This document shows positions 7,718 to 14,996 of a DNA stretch of 27,862 bases, piece by piece. Numbering within the stretch: the stretch's first letter is position 1; every line of letters starts with the position of its first letter. This DNA comes from JBFMDN01 sp040753915 (GTDB taxonomy: Bacteria; Desulfobacterota; Desulfomonilia; Desulfomonilales; Desulfomonilaceae). The position numbers and the translations under genes were made by a program. The notes beneath the pieces are model-generated. The model had not been told where the DNA came from, made no database searches, and worked only from the letters and a program-made list of their open reading frames with translations. The DNA lies in NCBI GenBank assembly GCA_040753915.1, contig JBFMDN010000072.1, positions 1 to 27,862 of the forward strand, read 5' to 3'.

Positions 7718-8461
7718 TTATCTGCCAAAACTCAATAGGTGCCGCGTTTGAACCCGCCCCATAGAGCGCAACAGGCTAGATCGCACATGTGGCACCTCTT
7801 TCTCGATGGAGGAAATCAGATCTTTGACCCACTTCCTTCGCCAACTACTCATGCCCTGATACGAGCAGAAACAGTGCAATATGGGCACACCAAGATTCCC
7901 TGCAAGCTCCCTTGTCATCTCTTCCCGTACGTATACGAGAGGACGGATCACGCGATTCTTGCCATCGTCTGCATAGAGATTAGGACTCATCCCTTTTATG
8001 GATCCATTAAAAAAGAGGTTCAGCAAGAGAGTCTCGACAAAATCGTCAAGGTGATGTCCCAACGCGATCTTATTCCATCCATGGTCCGCCGCGTACGAGT
8101 AGAGAACCCCCCGGCGAAGACGCGCACAAAAGGAGCACGGATTGGTGCCTGGTTCCAGGTTTTCGTTTACAATCTCCACTATGCGACCGTCTATACGCGT
8201 GTGCGGAATGTTTTCTTGCTCCAGTCGCGCTTCCAATGCCTCGCAATCAAACGCCGCCGGCCCAGGATGCACTGTCGCGGCAGAAAGCTCGAATCGGACG
8301 GGTGCCTTGCGCTGCAGAGCTCTGAGCGCATACAGCAAGGTCCATGAATCCTTGCCCCCGGACAATGCCACCAGGACGCGGTCTCGTTCCTCGATGAGGC
8401 CAAAGTCGCCTATTGCACGTCCCACGAGTCGTGTTATGTTCTTGAAAAGACGATCTTCCAT
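7718..8461 (-). CDS. ttcA: TtcA-family tRNA 2-thiocytidine biosynthesis protein
   Basis: 247 residues of the PP-loop ATPase superfamily. The SGGKDS loop is at 34-39, followed by the C109-x2-C112 pair (NPCSFCARLRRG) and the GHHLDDFVETLL block. These match TtcA, which adenylates C32 of certain tRNAs and replaces its oxygen with sulfur using a [4Fe-4S] cluster. A further Cys pair (HCFCSYQG, ~200) may give the third cluster ligand. It is shorter than the E. coli protein (about 310 residues). The start at 8461 has only a weak ribosome site. It is the first gene of the minus-strand run and is divergent from the ABC-F gene. A TtcA paralogue with another thiolation target is possible. Confidence 0.85.
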   Translation of the reverse strand: MEDRLFKNITRLVGRAIGDFGLIEERDRVLVALSGGKDSWTLLYALRALQRKAPVRFELSAATVHPGPAAFDCEALEARLEQENIPHTRIDGRIVEIVNENLEPGTNPCSFCARLRRGVLYSYAADHGWNKIALGHHLDDFVETLLLNLFFNGSIKGMSPNLYADDGKNRVIRPLVYVREEMTRELAGNLGVPILHCFCSYQGMSSWRRKWVKDLISSIEKEVPHVRSSLLRSMGRVQTRHLLSFGR

Positions 8462-8504
8462 TTCGTTTCAGGGCGTATGGCCCCTTGCCAACACCTCTCT
8501 GTAC

Positions 8505-8533
8505 CTTATAGGGTGTGAAGGAGCGGATGTCCA
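8505..8533 (-). promoter_or_regulatory. Promoter of the ttcA-rib-nusB run
   Basis: On the minus strand TGGACA (8528-8533) and TATAAG (8505-8510) are separated by 17 bp; each matches the sigma70 consensus at five of six positions. It lies about 45 bp upstream of the ttcA start. The other intergenic gaps down to the gene at 2161 are short (15-55 bp), so it may serve all seven genes. The remainder of the 310-bp divergent region (8534-8745) holds only weak inverted repeats, such as GGAATCG/CGATTCC. Confidence 0.55.
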
Positions 8534-8745
8534 GCTTCCCTGTGGCGTCAAAGATCCAGGGGGCTACGGATGCTTGAGAATGGAATCGAGAGGAACTCGA
8601 CGCCATCGGTCCTCCCAGCGGGAACGATTCCGGTTGTTCTGATGGCTTGCAGCCGATCATGGCTCTTCGCCACGACCAAGCGAATGGAGATAAGCAGAGG
8701 CCACAGCCGATTGAAAAAACCTCGTTTCTAAGATAAGGACAGACA

Positions 8746-8775
8746 ATGGACAAACAGTATGGAGCGATGCTTTGA
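8746..8775 (+). CDS. Nine-codon leader ORF overlapping the ABC-F start
   Basis: ATG at 8746 opens a frame for MDKQYGAML that stops at TGA 8773-8775. AAGGA (8735-8739) lies six bases before the ATG, the best ribosome site in the region. The stop overlaps the TTG start of the ABC-F gene (8772-8774), in a different frame, so ribosomes finishing the leader would sit on the downstream start. ABC-F genes of the resistance type are often controlled by short leader ORFs; the role here is inferred. Confidence 0.4.
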   Translation: MDKQYGAML

Positions 8776-10745
8776 TCTTTCTGACCAATATAGCGAAATT
8801 TTACGCGGGAAAACCATTGTTTCGACAAGCGTCCATCAGCATCCATCGCGGTGACCGCGTGGGCATTGTGGGCCCGAACGGAGCAGGAAAATCGACTATC
8901 CTCGGGATGATGGATGGGACGGTCAGCCCCGATGAGGGGGAAGTAACCGTCGAGAAGAAGATTCGCAAAGGTGTTCTTCCACAGGAGCTCGTTGCCGGCT
9001 CAAACACCCCTATCATTGAAGAAGTCATGAACGTCTCGGAAGAGCTGCGATCCGTGAAAGAGAGGCTTTCACAACTTCAGCGAGAAATGGCCAGTATTTC
9101 CGAGGACACGCCGGAAATGGAGTCCATGATCGAAGAGCTTGGCCACCTTCAGCACGAGTTCGAGCGCTTCGACGGGTACACACTGGAGGCCCGCGCATTG
9201 AAGGTGCTCGCGGGGTTGGGCTTCGAGCCCGGAGATGAGCTTCGCCCGTGGAGCGAATTCTCCGGCGGCTGGAGAATGAGAGTCGCTCTCGCCAAGATCC
9301 TCCTTGCGGATCCTGACGTGCTGTTGCTGGACGAGCCTACCAACCACCTTGATCTGGAAAGTCTCCTTTGGGTGGAAGATTATCTGGCCGGATTCAAGGG
9401 GGCGATCGTCCTGGTCTCTCACGACCGTGCATTTCTCAACCGCATTGTGAACCGGATCGTCGAAGTGGACAGGGGAAAAGTCACCACGTACTCAGGGAAT
9501 TTCGACGAGTACGAGCGGAACAAAGGTATGCAGGAGGAGATCATCCTGGCGCAGTACAGGACGCAACAGGAAAAGATCAAACGAATCCAGAAATTTATCG
9601 ATCAGAATCGTGTAAAAGCCAGAACCGCGAGCCGGGTACAAAGCAGAGTGAAGATGCTCGAAAAAATGGAAAAGGTCGAGCCCCCTGCCAGAACAAAATC
9701 CGTGCGATTTTCGTTCCCGCAGCCACCGCATTCCGGGAGGAGAGTTCTCGAAATACGGGGCCTCGTCAAGAAATTCGGCTCGCTGACGGTGTACAACGGA
9801 TTCGATTTCGCGCTGGACCGAGGAGACCGAGTCGGATTGGTCGGCCCTAATGGAGCGGGCAAGTCGACTCTTCTGAAGATCATGGCCGGTGTTATTGAGC
9901 ATGACGGTGGCGAGGTCAAGTACGGGCACATGGTAGAGCCGGGATATTTCGCGCAACACCAGTACGAGAGCCTGAACTTGAGCCGTTCTGTTCTCGAGGA
10001 AGCGTACTCGGTCTCTCCTGCATTGACTGAGCAGGAAGTCCGGAACCTCCTGGGCGCGTTCCTCTTTTCCGGGGATGATGTGTACAAGAAAGTGGGGGTT
10101 CTCTCAGGAGGCGAGAAAAGCAGGCTCGCGCTCGTCAAGATACTTCTTTCGCCGCCGAATCTCCTCCTGATGGACGAGCCCACCAATCATCTGGATATTC
10201 CGTCATGCGAGATTCTCGAAAACGCGCTGCGCAACTACGAGGGGACCCTAGTCCTGATTACACACGATCGAAGACTCATGAACTCGATCTGCACCGGCGT
10301 GCTCGAAATACAAAAAGGGAGCGCTGAATTCTACCTCGGAAATTATGAGGACTACCGATACAAGAAGGCGTTGATCGAACAACAGAAGACGGACGAGACC
10401 TCGCCTGAACCCGAGAAAGAAATCCCTGTTGCTCAGCTCGAGTCCTCCAAGGAGTCCCGAAAGAAAAAGAGGCGCCGCGACGCCCAAACGCGGTCCGAGC
10501 TCTCCAGGAAGCAGGCCCCCCTCAGACGCCAAATCGAACAGATCGAACATGAGCTCCACAGCAAAGAAGCTCGGAAACGGGAAATCGAAGCTCTCCTGGC
10601 AGACCCTGCTATCTATGGGGATAAGTCGAAAATCCTCCCTCTCCTGGAAGAGGAACCGGCACTAGGAAAGGAGATCAGGAAACTGGAATCGAAGTGGGAG
10701 GAGCTGCATGAGCAGCTCGATGAGCTCGAGAGCGGTGTCGGGTGA
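8772..10745 (+). CDS. ABC-F family ATPase, YheS/Uup-like ribosome-associated protein
   Basis: 657 residues with two ABC domains and no membrane segments, the hallmark of ABC-F proteins, which bind the ribosomal E site. Domain 1 (~1-240) has GPNGAGKST, FSGGWRMR and LLLDEPTNHLD; the ABC-F linker (~245-310) is rich in charged residues; domain 2 (~325-540) has GPNGAGKST, LSGGEKSR and LMDEPTNHLD; the C-terminal ~110 residues form a Lys/Glu-rich coiled coil. FSGGWRMRVALA and the Lys/Arg-rich linker resemble E. coli YheS. The start is TTG, with GGAG seven bases upstream; no in-frame ATG fits. Translation control, ribosome rescue or antibiotic protection are all possible; the sequence does not decide. 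Confidence 0.9.
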   Translation: MIFLTNIAKFYAGKPLFRQASISIHRGDRVGIVGPNGAGKSTILGMMDGTVSPDEGEVTVEKKIRKGVLPQELVAGSNTPIIEEVMNVSEELRSVKERLSQLQREMASISEDTPEMESMIEELGHLQHEFERFDGYTLEARALKVLAGLGFEPGDELRPWSEFSGGWRMRVALAKILLADPDVLLLDEPTNHLDLESLLWVEDYLAGFKGAIVLVSHDRAFLNRIVNRIVEVDRGKVTTYSGNFDEYERNKGMQEEIILAQYRTQQEKIKRIQKFIDQNRVKARTASRVQSRVKMLEKMEKVEPPARTKSVRFSFPQPPHSGRRVLEIRGLVKKFGSLTVYNGFDFALDRGDRVGLVGPNGAGKSTLLKIMAGVIEHDGGEVKYGHMVEPGYFAQHQYESLNLSRSVLEEAYSVSPALTEQEVRNLLGAFLFSGDDVYKKVGVLSGGEKSRLALVKILLSPPNLLLMDEPTNHLDIPSCEILENALRNYEGTLVLITHDRRLMNSICTGVLEIQKGSAEFYLGNYEDYRYKKALIEQQKTDETSPEPEKEIPVAQLESSKESRKKKRRRDAQTRSELSRKQAPLRRQIEQIEHELHSKEARKREIEALLADPAIYGDKSKILPLLEEEPALGKEIRKLESKWEELHEQLDELESGVG

Positions 10746-10762
10746 ACGAATCGAGAACGAAT

Positions 10763-10790
10763 GAGCCCTCCTCGATCAGGAGGAGGGCTC
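10763..10790. terminator. Perfect 11-bp hairpin between convergent genes, without T-tract
   Basis: GAGCCCTCCTC (10763-10773) pairs perfectly with GAGGAGGGCTC (10780-10790) around a six-base loop. It sits in the 76-bp gap between the convergent ABC-F and pilQ-like genes, so it is well placed to end both transcripts. Neither strand shows a run of T after the stem, so it is not a canonical intrinsic terminator. Confidence 0.6.
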
Positions 10791-10821
10791 TGAGAAGCAT
10801 GTGGAGGTAAGGTTCGTAGGT

Positions 10822-13800
10822 TTATGATGCTTGCGGCGGCCGCCGTATGATGGTCGGGGCTATGAAGACAAGTATTTCTTGAACATTCCTTTCAGCAGTC
10901 TTGTTGGAGAAAAGGTAGCTGATGGGGGGCATGTTCATGAGCCCGGGCAGTCCCTGTCTCCGATTCCTGTCTTCGTTGATGAGAATTCCTCCGATGACTG
11001 CGGTTTCTCCGTCCTTCACGATGAGGAAGGTATTGGCTTCCCGTGTACGAATGGCCGGGGCTGAGGCGCCTGCAACGATTTCCGGCTCGTTGTTCGTGAC
11101 CCGTATCTCCATGCGGATTCGACCGTCCGCGTAAATGGTGGGTCTTACATTGAGGGCCAGGTCCGCGGAGATCATCTGCGTCTGGGTGCCGTCCGCAGAC
11201 ACCGTCTGGTACGGAATCTGTAACCCGTTTCTTATGGACGCATTCTGACCATCCAGTACCTGGACCTTAGGCCGGGAGATGACCTTTGTCTTTCCCTGAG
11301 CTTCACCAAGCTGGAGTCTCACATCCAGCTCTGTCAGGTACTGTCCCCACCACGTGCCGAACTGGATCCCCAGACCAACCGGGTTGGACAGGTTTGCTAT
11401 GGTGGTGGGCAGATTGACGACGAACTGGGACGGAATGTCGTCGCCCGTGGTCGATCTTCCGGTCGGGGTTCCGGCAGTCCCCGTGATACCGGCCACATCC
11501 CAGTAACCCTGGTTTGTCCATTGTCCCTCGGCTGTGGGCTGCCCATTCTTGTACGGACCGGTCTGGGAATTCCTGCCGCCCCAGAGGATACCCATGCCTC
11601 GGCTCCAATCCCGTGTCGCACGGACGATCCTGCTTTCAATGAGCACCTGCGGGGTCGGGACGTCCAGGGTGAAGATCAGTTTCTTCATCTGAGCAATCCG
11701 CTCAGGCGTGTCCTTCATGAAGATCATACGGTCCCGATCATTTGCCCAGAGTATGCTGTAAGCAAGGATTCGGGCCAATTTGGGATCTTCGCCGAAGGGA
11801 ACGGTTACCCGGGCAACGCGCTCTCCCGCAGCGAGAGCCCTGTCAACAACCCCGGTTGCCGTAGCGGACGCGGCTGCCGCACGCTCTCGATCCGACTGGA
11901 TACGATCGTATGTCTGCATGCGAGCTATGGCTCCCGGGCTGCCCGGTAAGAAGCCTTGCTCAGCCAGTTGGTCTCTGTATGCAGTCCGGCCCAGCTCCCC
12001 ACCTGCCTGGATATCTTGCACGCGCTGCAGTTCAGACACCTCTTGTTGCACAGCGGTTATGCCGATTCCTCCCGGACAATCCAGACGGAAGAGACACCGC
12101 AGGGTAGGGAGCAACTGGGAGGGACGCACGTATGTGACCTTGACCGTCGCGTACTGGAAGCAGACGCGCTCCCCTTCGATGTCGATACAGCCGGCCTCGC
12201 CAATCTCCTCGGTACGAGTTTCGTCAATCGGTGCTTCCTGGAGAGTCTGGAGCCGTTTCAACCAGTCTTCGATCTCCTTCTGGTAGGCCTGGATTTCCTG
12301 GCGGATGGATTCAATCCGTTTGTCTACTTCTCCCACACGCTGGGTGTATTCCTTGTTCCGCTCTTCTTTGAAGTCGCTGATCTCTTTCTTGTTGCCAACC
12401 CTCATAACATTGCCGACCATGACACGGTCCAGACCATGCGTGTTAAGAATCGTGTCAATTACTTGACCCAACGGCACATCGAAGAGTCGCAATGTGGTGC
12501 TGCCCGTCACTCCCGTGCCGACGATGATGTTCACACCGGCCTGCTCTGCGAGGAGCCTGAACGCGTTCTTCAGACTGATTCCCTGAAAATCCATGGTCAC
12601 AGGCTTCTTGAAGATTTCCGGGTCAGGGGTAATCTGGAAGCTTCTCAGAATCTCCATCCTCTGCTTCTGAAGCTGCTCCATCGATTTCTGCAAACGTTCG
12701 ATGTCCTGGTTGCGCGACTCCATACGCTTGCGTATCTGCTCCTCCTGAATAATTCGAGAAGCCTCCCCTCCTCCGCCTCCTTCACGTCCACCTGCTCGCT
12801 CAGCCGTGAACCGAGGGGGAGGAAAATCGACCATCAACACACCCTTTTGCTTGTTTATCTGATACGGGACCGCATCCTTGAGCTGAATAAATATTGTCTG
12901 GGATCCCGGAACGATCATCTCAACGGACGTGGAAAACAGGTCGGTACGCAACGGTTTCTGATGGGCCTTGGGAATTTCCGCATTGATAAGATCCAACCTC
13001 ACCTTGGTCGGGCTCACCTTGTTCAAGCGATAGTCCAGTTGGTCGCCGCCCCGAATCATCAGCCTGGCATTATGTCCCACCTGGATGAAGCGGAGCTCGG
13101 TGATCTCCTGGACGAGAAGCCGGGGATCCGGAGTGGGAGGAGTAACAGGAGGCCGTACTTCTCGGACCATGCGCGCCTCAGGTCCTCCGGGGCCCGGCCG
13201 AGAGTCCTTCACGCTTTGCTTCGGCGCGGGAAGAGCAGGAGGAGCGCTCGTTTCGGGCTCGACAGAGGGACGCGGCGGCGGTGGAGGAGCCATAGTCTGG
13301 CTTATCCGAGTGGTAGAAGCCGAAGCCATCGGTCCCTGACTTCCTTTGTCATTCGCATGTCCCGATCGAGCCTCCGGAGCCGCAGGGGGAGTAATCCTGC
13401 CACTCGGAGAGAAGCTCGAGGAAGCATTCTGCTGTTGGCTGTGTGCAGTCGCTGCAGCAGGAACGAAGTTGGGGACAGGGGCGGATACTGCCTTGGGTGT
13501 CTCCGACTCCTTCTTCAGACCGACCGCGCCAGTGGGAAGCAGACCTGCCAAAGAATTCCCGAACACGACCATTATCTGGTCCGCTTCCCGCCGTATGCTG
13601 AACGCGGGCACGGGACGCTCTCGGAAGTCGACTACGATTCGAGTGCGCGAGCTCTTTTCTCCCACCCGAATCTCACGTATGTCCGCCTGGTCCACGACGG
13701 TCTTCGGGGGGACATTCTCTGGCCGCGTGCCAGCAAAATCGATGACAAGGCGGTTAGGATTACCGATGACACGCGCCAGGTGCTTTCCCACCTGACCCTT

Positions 13801-13947
13801 TGCATCGATAACAATCCGATGGTTGTCAGCGTCCAGTCTCACCGCGGTTATCACTCCGAGGTTGTCGGCCCATGCCGAACCGACGATCATGGCAAGAAGC
13901 AGGCAGCCAAGCCCGAGGAATCGAATCTTTTCAACAGGTGACCTCAT
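10822..13947 (-). CDS. pilQ: PilQ-like secretin with AMIN domain
   Basis: About 1041 residues from the ATG at 13947, which has GGGAGAG six bases upstream; the longer frame to 13998 buries the signal peptide. Order: signal peptide (~1-27, LGLGCLLLAMIVGSAWA); AMIN domain (~30-130); Pro-rich linker (~145-280); a second AMIN-like region (~285-385); coiled coil (~405-445); STN/secretin N domain (~455-530, GVNIIVGTGVTGSTTLRLFDVP); a region with four Cys (~600-650); and a secretin ring domain to the C-terminus, with the typical VIGGILINEDR and GLPGLMNMP motifs. Secretins form outer-membrane pores for type IV pili. At over 1000 residues it is longer than many PilQ proteins. No pilM, N, O or P gene is next to it, so assignment to type IV pili rests on similarity. 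Confidence 0.85.
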   Translation of the reverse strand: MRSPVEKIRFLGLGCLLLAMIVGSAWADNLGVITAVRLDADNHRIVIDAKGQVGKHLARVIGNPNRLVIDFAGTRPENVPPKTVVDQADIREIRVGEKSSRTRIVVDFRERPVPAFSIRREADQIMVVFGNSLAGLLPTGAVGLKKESETPKAVSAPVPNFVPAAATAHSQQQNASSSFSPSGRITPPAAPEARSGHANDKGSQGPMASASTTRISQTMAPPPPPRPSVEPETSAPPALPAPKQSVKDSRPGPGGPEARMVREVRPPVTPPTPDPRLLVQEITELRFIQVGHNARLMIRGGDQLDYRLNKVSPTKVRLDLINAEIPKAHQKPLRTDLFSTSVEMIVPGSQTIFIQLKDAVPYQINKQKGVLMVDFPPPRFTAERAGGREGGGGGEASRIIQEEQIRKRMESRNQDIERLQKSMEQLQKQRMEILRSFQITPDPEIFKKPVTMDFQGISLKNAFRLLAEQAGVNIIVGTGVTGSTTLRLFDVPLGQVIDTILNTHGLDRVMVGNVMRVGNKKEISDFKEERNKEYTQRVGEVDKRIESIRQEIQAYQKEIEDWLKRLQTLQEAPIDETRTEEIGEAGCIDIEGERVCFQYATVKVTYVRPSQLLPTLRCLFRLDCPGGIGITAVQQEVSELQRVQDIQAGGELGRTAYRDQLAEQGFLPGSPGAIARMQTYDRIQSDRERAAAASATATGVVDRALAAGERVARVTVPFGEDPKLARILAYSILWANDRDRMIFMKDTPERIAQMKKLIFTLDVPTPQVLIESRIVRATRDWSRGMGILWGGRNSQTGPYKNGQPTAEGQWTNQGYWDVAGITGTAGTPTGRSTTGDDIPSQFVVNLPTTIANLSNPVGLGIQFGTWWGQYLTELDVRLQLGEAQGKTKVISRPKVQVLDGQNASIRNGLQIPYQTVSADGTQTQMISADLALNVRPTIYADGRIRMEIRVTNNEPEIVAGASAPAIRTREANTFLIVKDGETAVIGGILINEDRNRRQGLPGLMNMPPISYLFSNKTAERNVQEILVFIAPTIIRRPPQAS

Positions 13948-14085
13948 TGCATTCTCTCCCGAAAACCGTGTGGAGGCTCTCCAACCTGCGGAAGGCACTG
14001 AGCCATGGGTGTGATCGCAGACCGTTGCGTCCGGCTCGCTTGTTCATGAGAGATCAGCACCACCGCCGGAATTAAGGCTGAAGGG

Positions 14086-14115
14086 ATGATAACAGAGTGG
14101 CAAGAGGTGTGTCAA
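14086..14115 (-). promoter_or_regulatory. Strong sigma70-type promoter of the pilQ-like gene
   Basis: On the minus strand a consensus -35 TTGACA (14110-14115) and TATCAT (14086-14091) are separated by 18 bp. Transcription would begin near 14079, giving a leader of about 130 bases before the pilQ start at 13947. This explains how the gene is expressed without a pil operon upstream. Confidence 0.65.
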
Positions 14116-14283
14116 CAGAAAAATATTAGATAACGAGATGATACATCAAGTTCTCCATCCAATAGATGAGCAAAAGAACGCCTCCGGCCTATTCTTTTCA
14201 CGTTAAGACATAGTGACTATTGGTGATTATCAGACGCATTTTTTTTGCTTCGCCAAAGCGCCCTCCTGCGGTATCATCCCTCC

Positions 14284-14352
14284 ATGACTACCATTCTCGT
14301 CATCGCTACCCTCGTTGTCGCATTGGTCCTCTACTGGTACCTGTACGATTGA
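14284..14352 (+). CDS. Possible 22-residue hydrophobic micro-protein
   Basis: ATG at 14284 opens a short frame that encodes one uninterrupted hydrophobic segment (ILVIATLVVALVLYWYLY) and ends in Asp before TGA at 14350. This would form one transmembrane helix, as many tiny membrane proteins do. There is no good ribosome site upstream (CCCTCC precedes the ATG) and no promoter that I trust, so chance is a real alternative. Confidence 0.2.
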   Translation: MTTILVIATLVVALVLYWYLYD

Positions 14353-14620
14353 TCGGTGTGCTTGCCAATCCGATAGTCGGTTGACAGACACCGCCGTACT
14401 CCCGGAGAAGATCACTGGGTTCGGGTCTTCCACACCCTCGGACATTTTCATGGATATACGTCGCAGAGGGTGCATCGAGAATGGGGCTGGGCTCAGGGGA
14501 TCGATCGAGAGAAGGGCGCACAGCCCGAAGTACAGGATCTGTAGAGTTACGTATTTGCGAACCGACTCCCTTTTGGAGAATGCAGGTTCAGAGCCTGTCT
14601 CAATCCAGGGCAGGTTTGAA

Positions 14621-14819
14621 GAAAGTGTCTCAAAAGCCGACAGTCCGTGACAATCGTGGCACACCCCCTCACCCTGACCCTCTCCCCCGAAGCGGGGGAG
14701 AGGGGATTCTTCCGGCTCCCTCTCCCTCTGGGAGAGGGTTGGGGTGAGGGTGCCTTTCCACGCATCGACGCTCAATCGTGCTACGGTTTTTGGTGTGTCC
14801 CAAGTTTTGAGACACTTTC
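14621..14819 (+). mobile_element. MITE-like element, copy B (199 bp), intact ends
   Basis: The terminal 15-mers GAAAGTGTCTCAAAA (14621-14635) and TTTTGAGACACTTTC (14805-14819) are perfect inverted repeats. TGAA flanks both sides (14617-14620 and 14820-14823), consistent with a 4-bp target duplication. The interior has the same two GC-rich hairpins and outer pairing as copy A. Translating such repeats gives the 'LTPTLSQRERE' / 'PHPNPLPEGEG' peptides that recur as spurious proteins in many bacterial genomes, so the core belongs to a widespread repeat type. No coding capacity of its own. Confidence 0.85.
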
Positions 14820-14996
14820 TGAATCCTGCCCCCACAATTGCGGGGTGGAGCGTTGATCTTTTCGTGGAAGTACCACAGCAGTGCCTGTAGGGAGGGGTTT
14901 GACCCCCCTCGCCTGAATCGCACCAAAGGTGCTATTCCCAACGCGTGCCACCGGAATCGGAAAGAACCTTTCCCAACGGGTATAGAGGAGAAGTGA

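Larger units (their letters stand above)
13948..14996. other. Long intergenic region between pilQ and the AAA+ ATPase gene
   Basis: It contains the pilQ promoter, a possible micro-ORF (14284-14352), a T8 tract at 14238-14245, and one copy of the inverted-repeat element (14621-14819). Shortly before the AAA+ gene are two small hairpins: GGGAGGGGT/ACCCCCCT near 14890-14909 and GCACC-aaa-GGTGC at 14920-14932. I see no convincing gene in 14353-14620, and no clear promoter for the AAA+ gene. Confidence 0.6.

Noticed and set aside
7675..7728. Longer N-terminus for riboflavin synthase
   Set aside because: The family begins MFTGI at 7674 with its own ribosome site, and the longer form would overlap ttcA.
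11956..13941. 661-codon frame antisense to the pilQ-like gene
   Set aside because: It is a shadow of a strongly supported secretin gene; its composition has no domain and it depends on the codon bias of the true strand.
14230..14835. 201-codon minus-strand frame across the pilQ-AAA intergenic region
   Set aside because: It starts within or beyond the repeat element, has no ribosome site and no recognisable domain.
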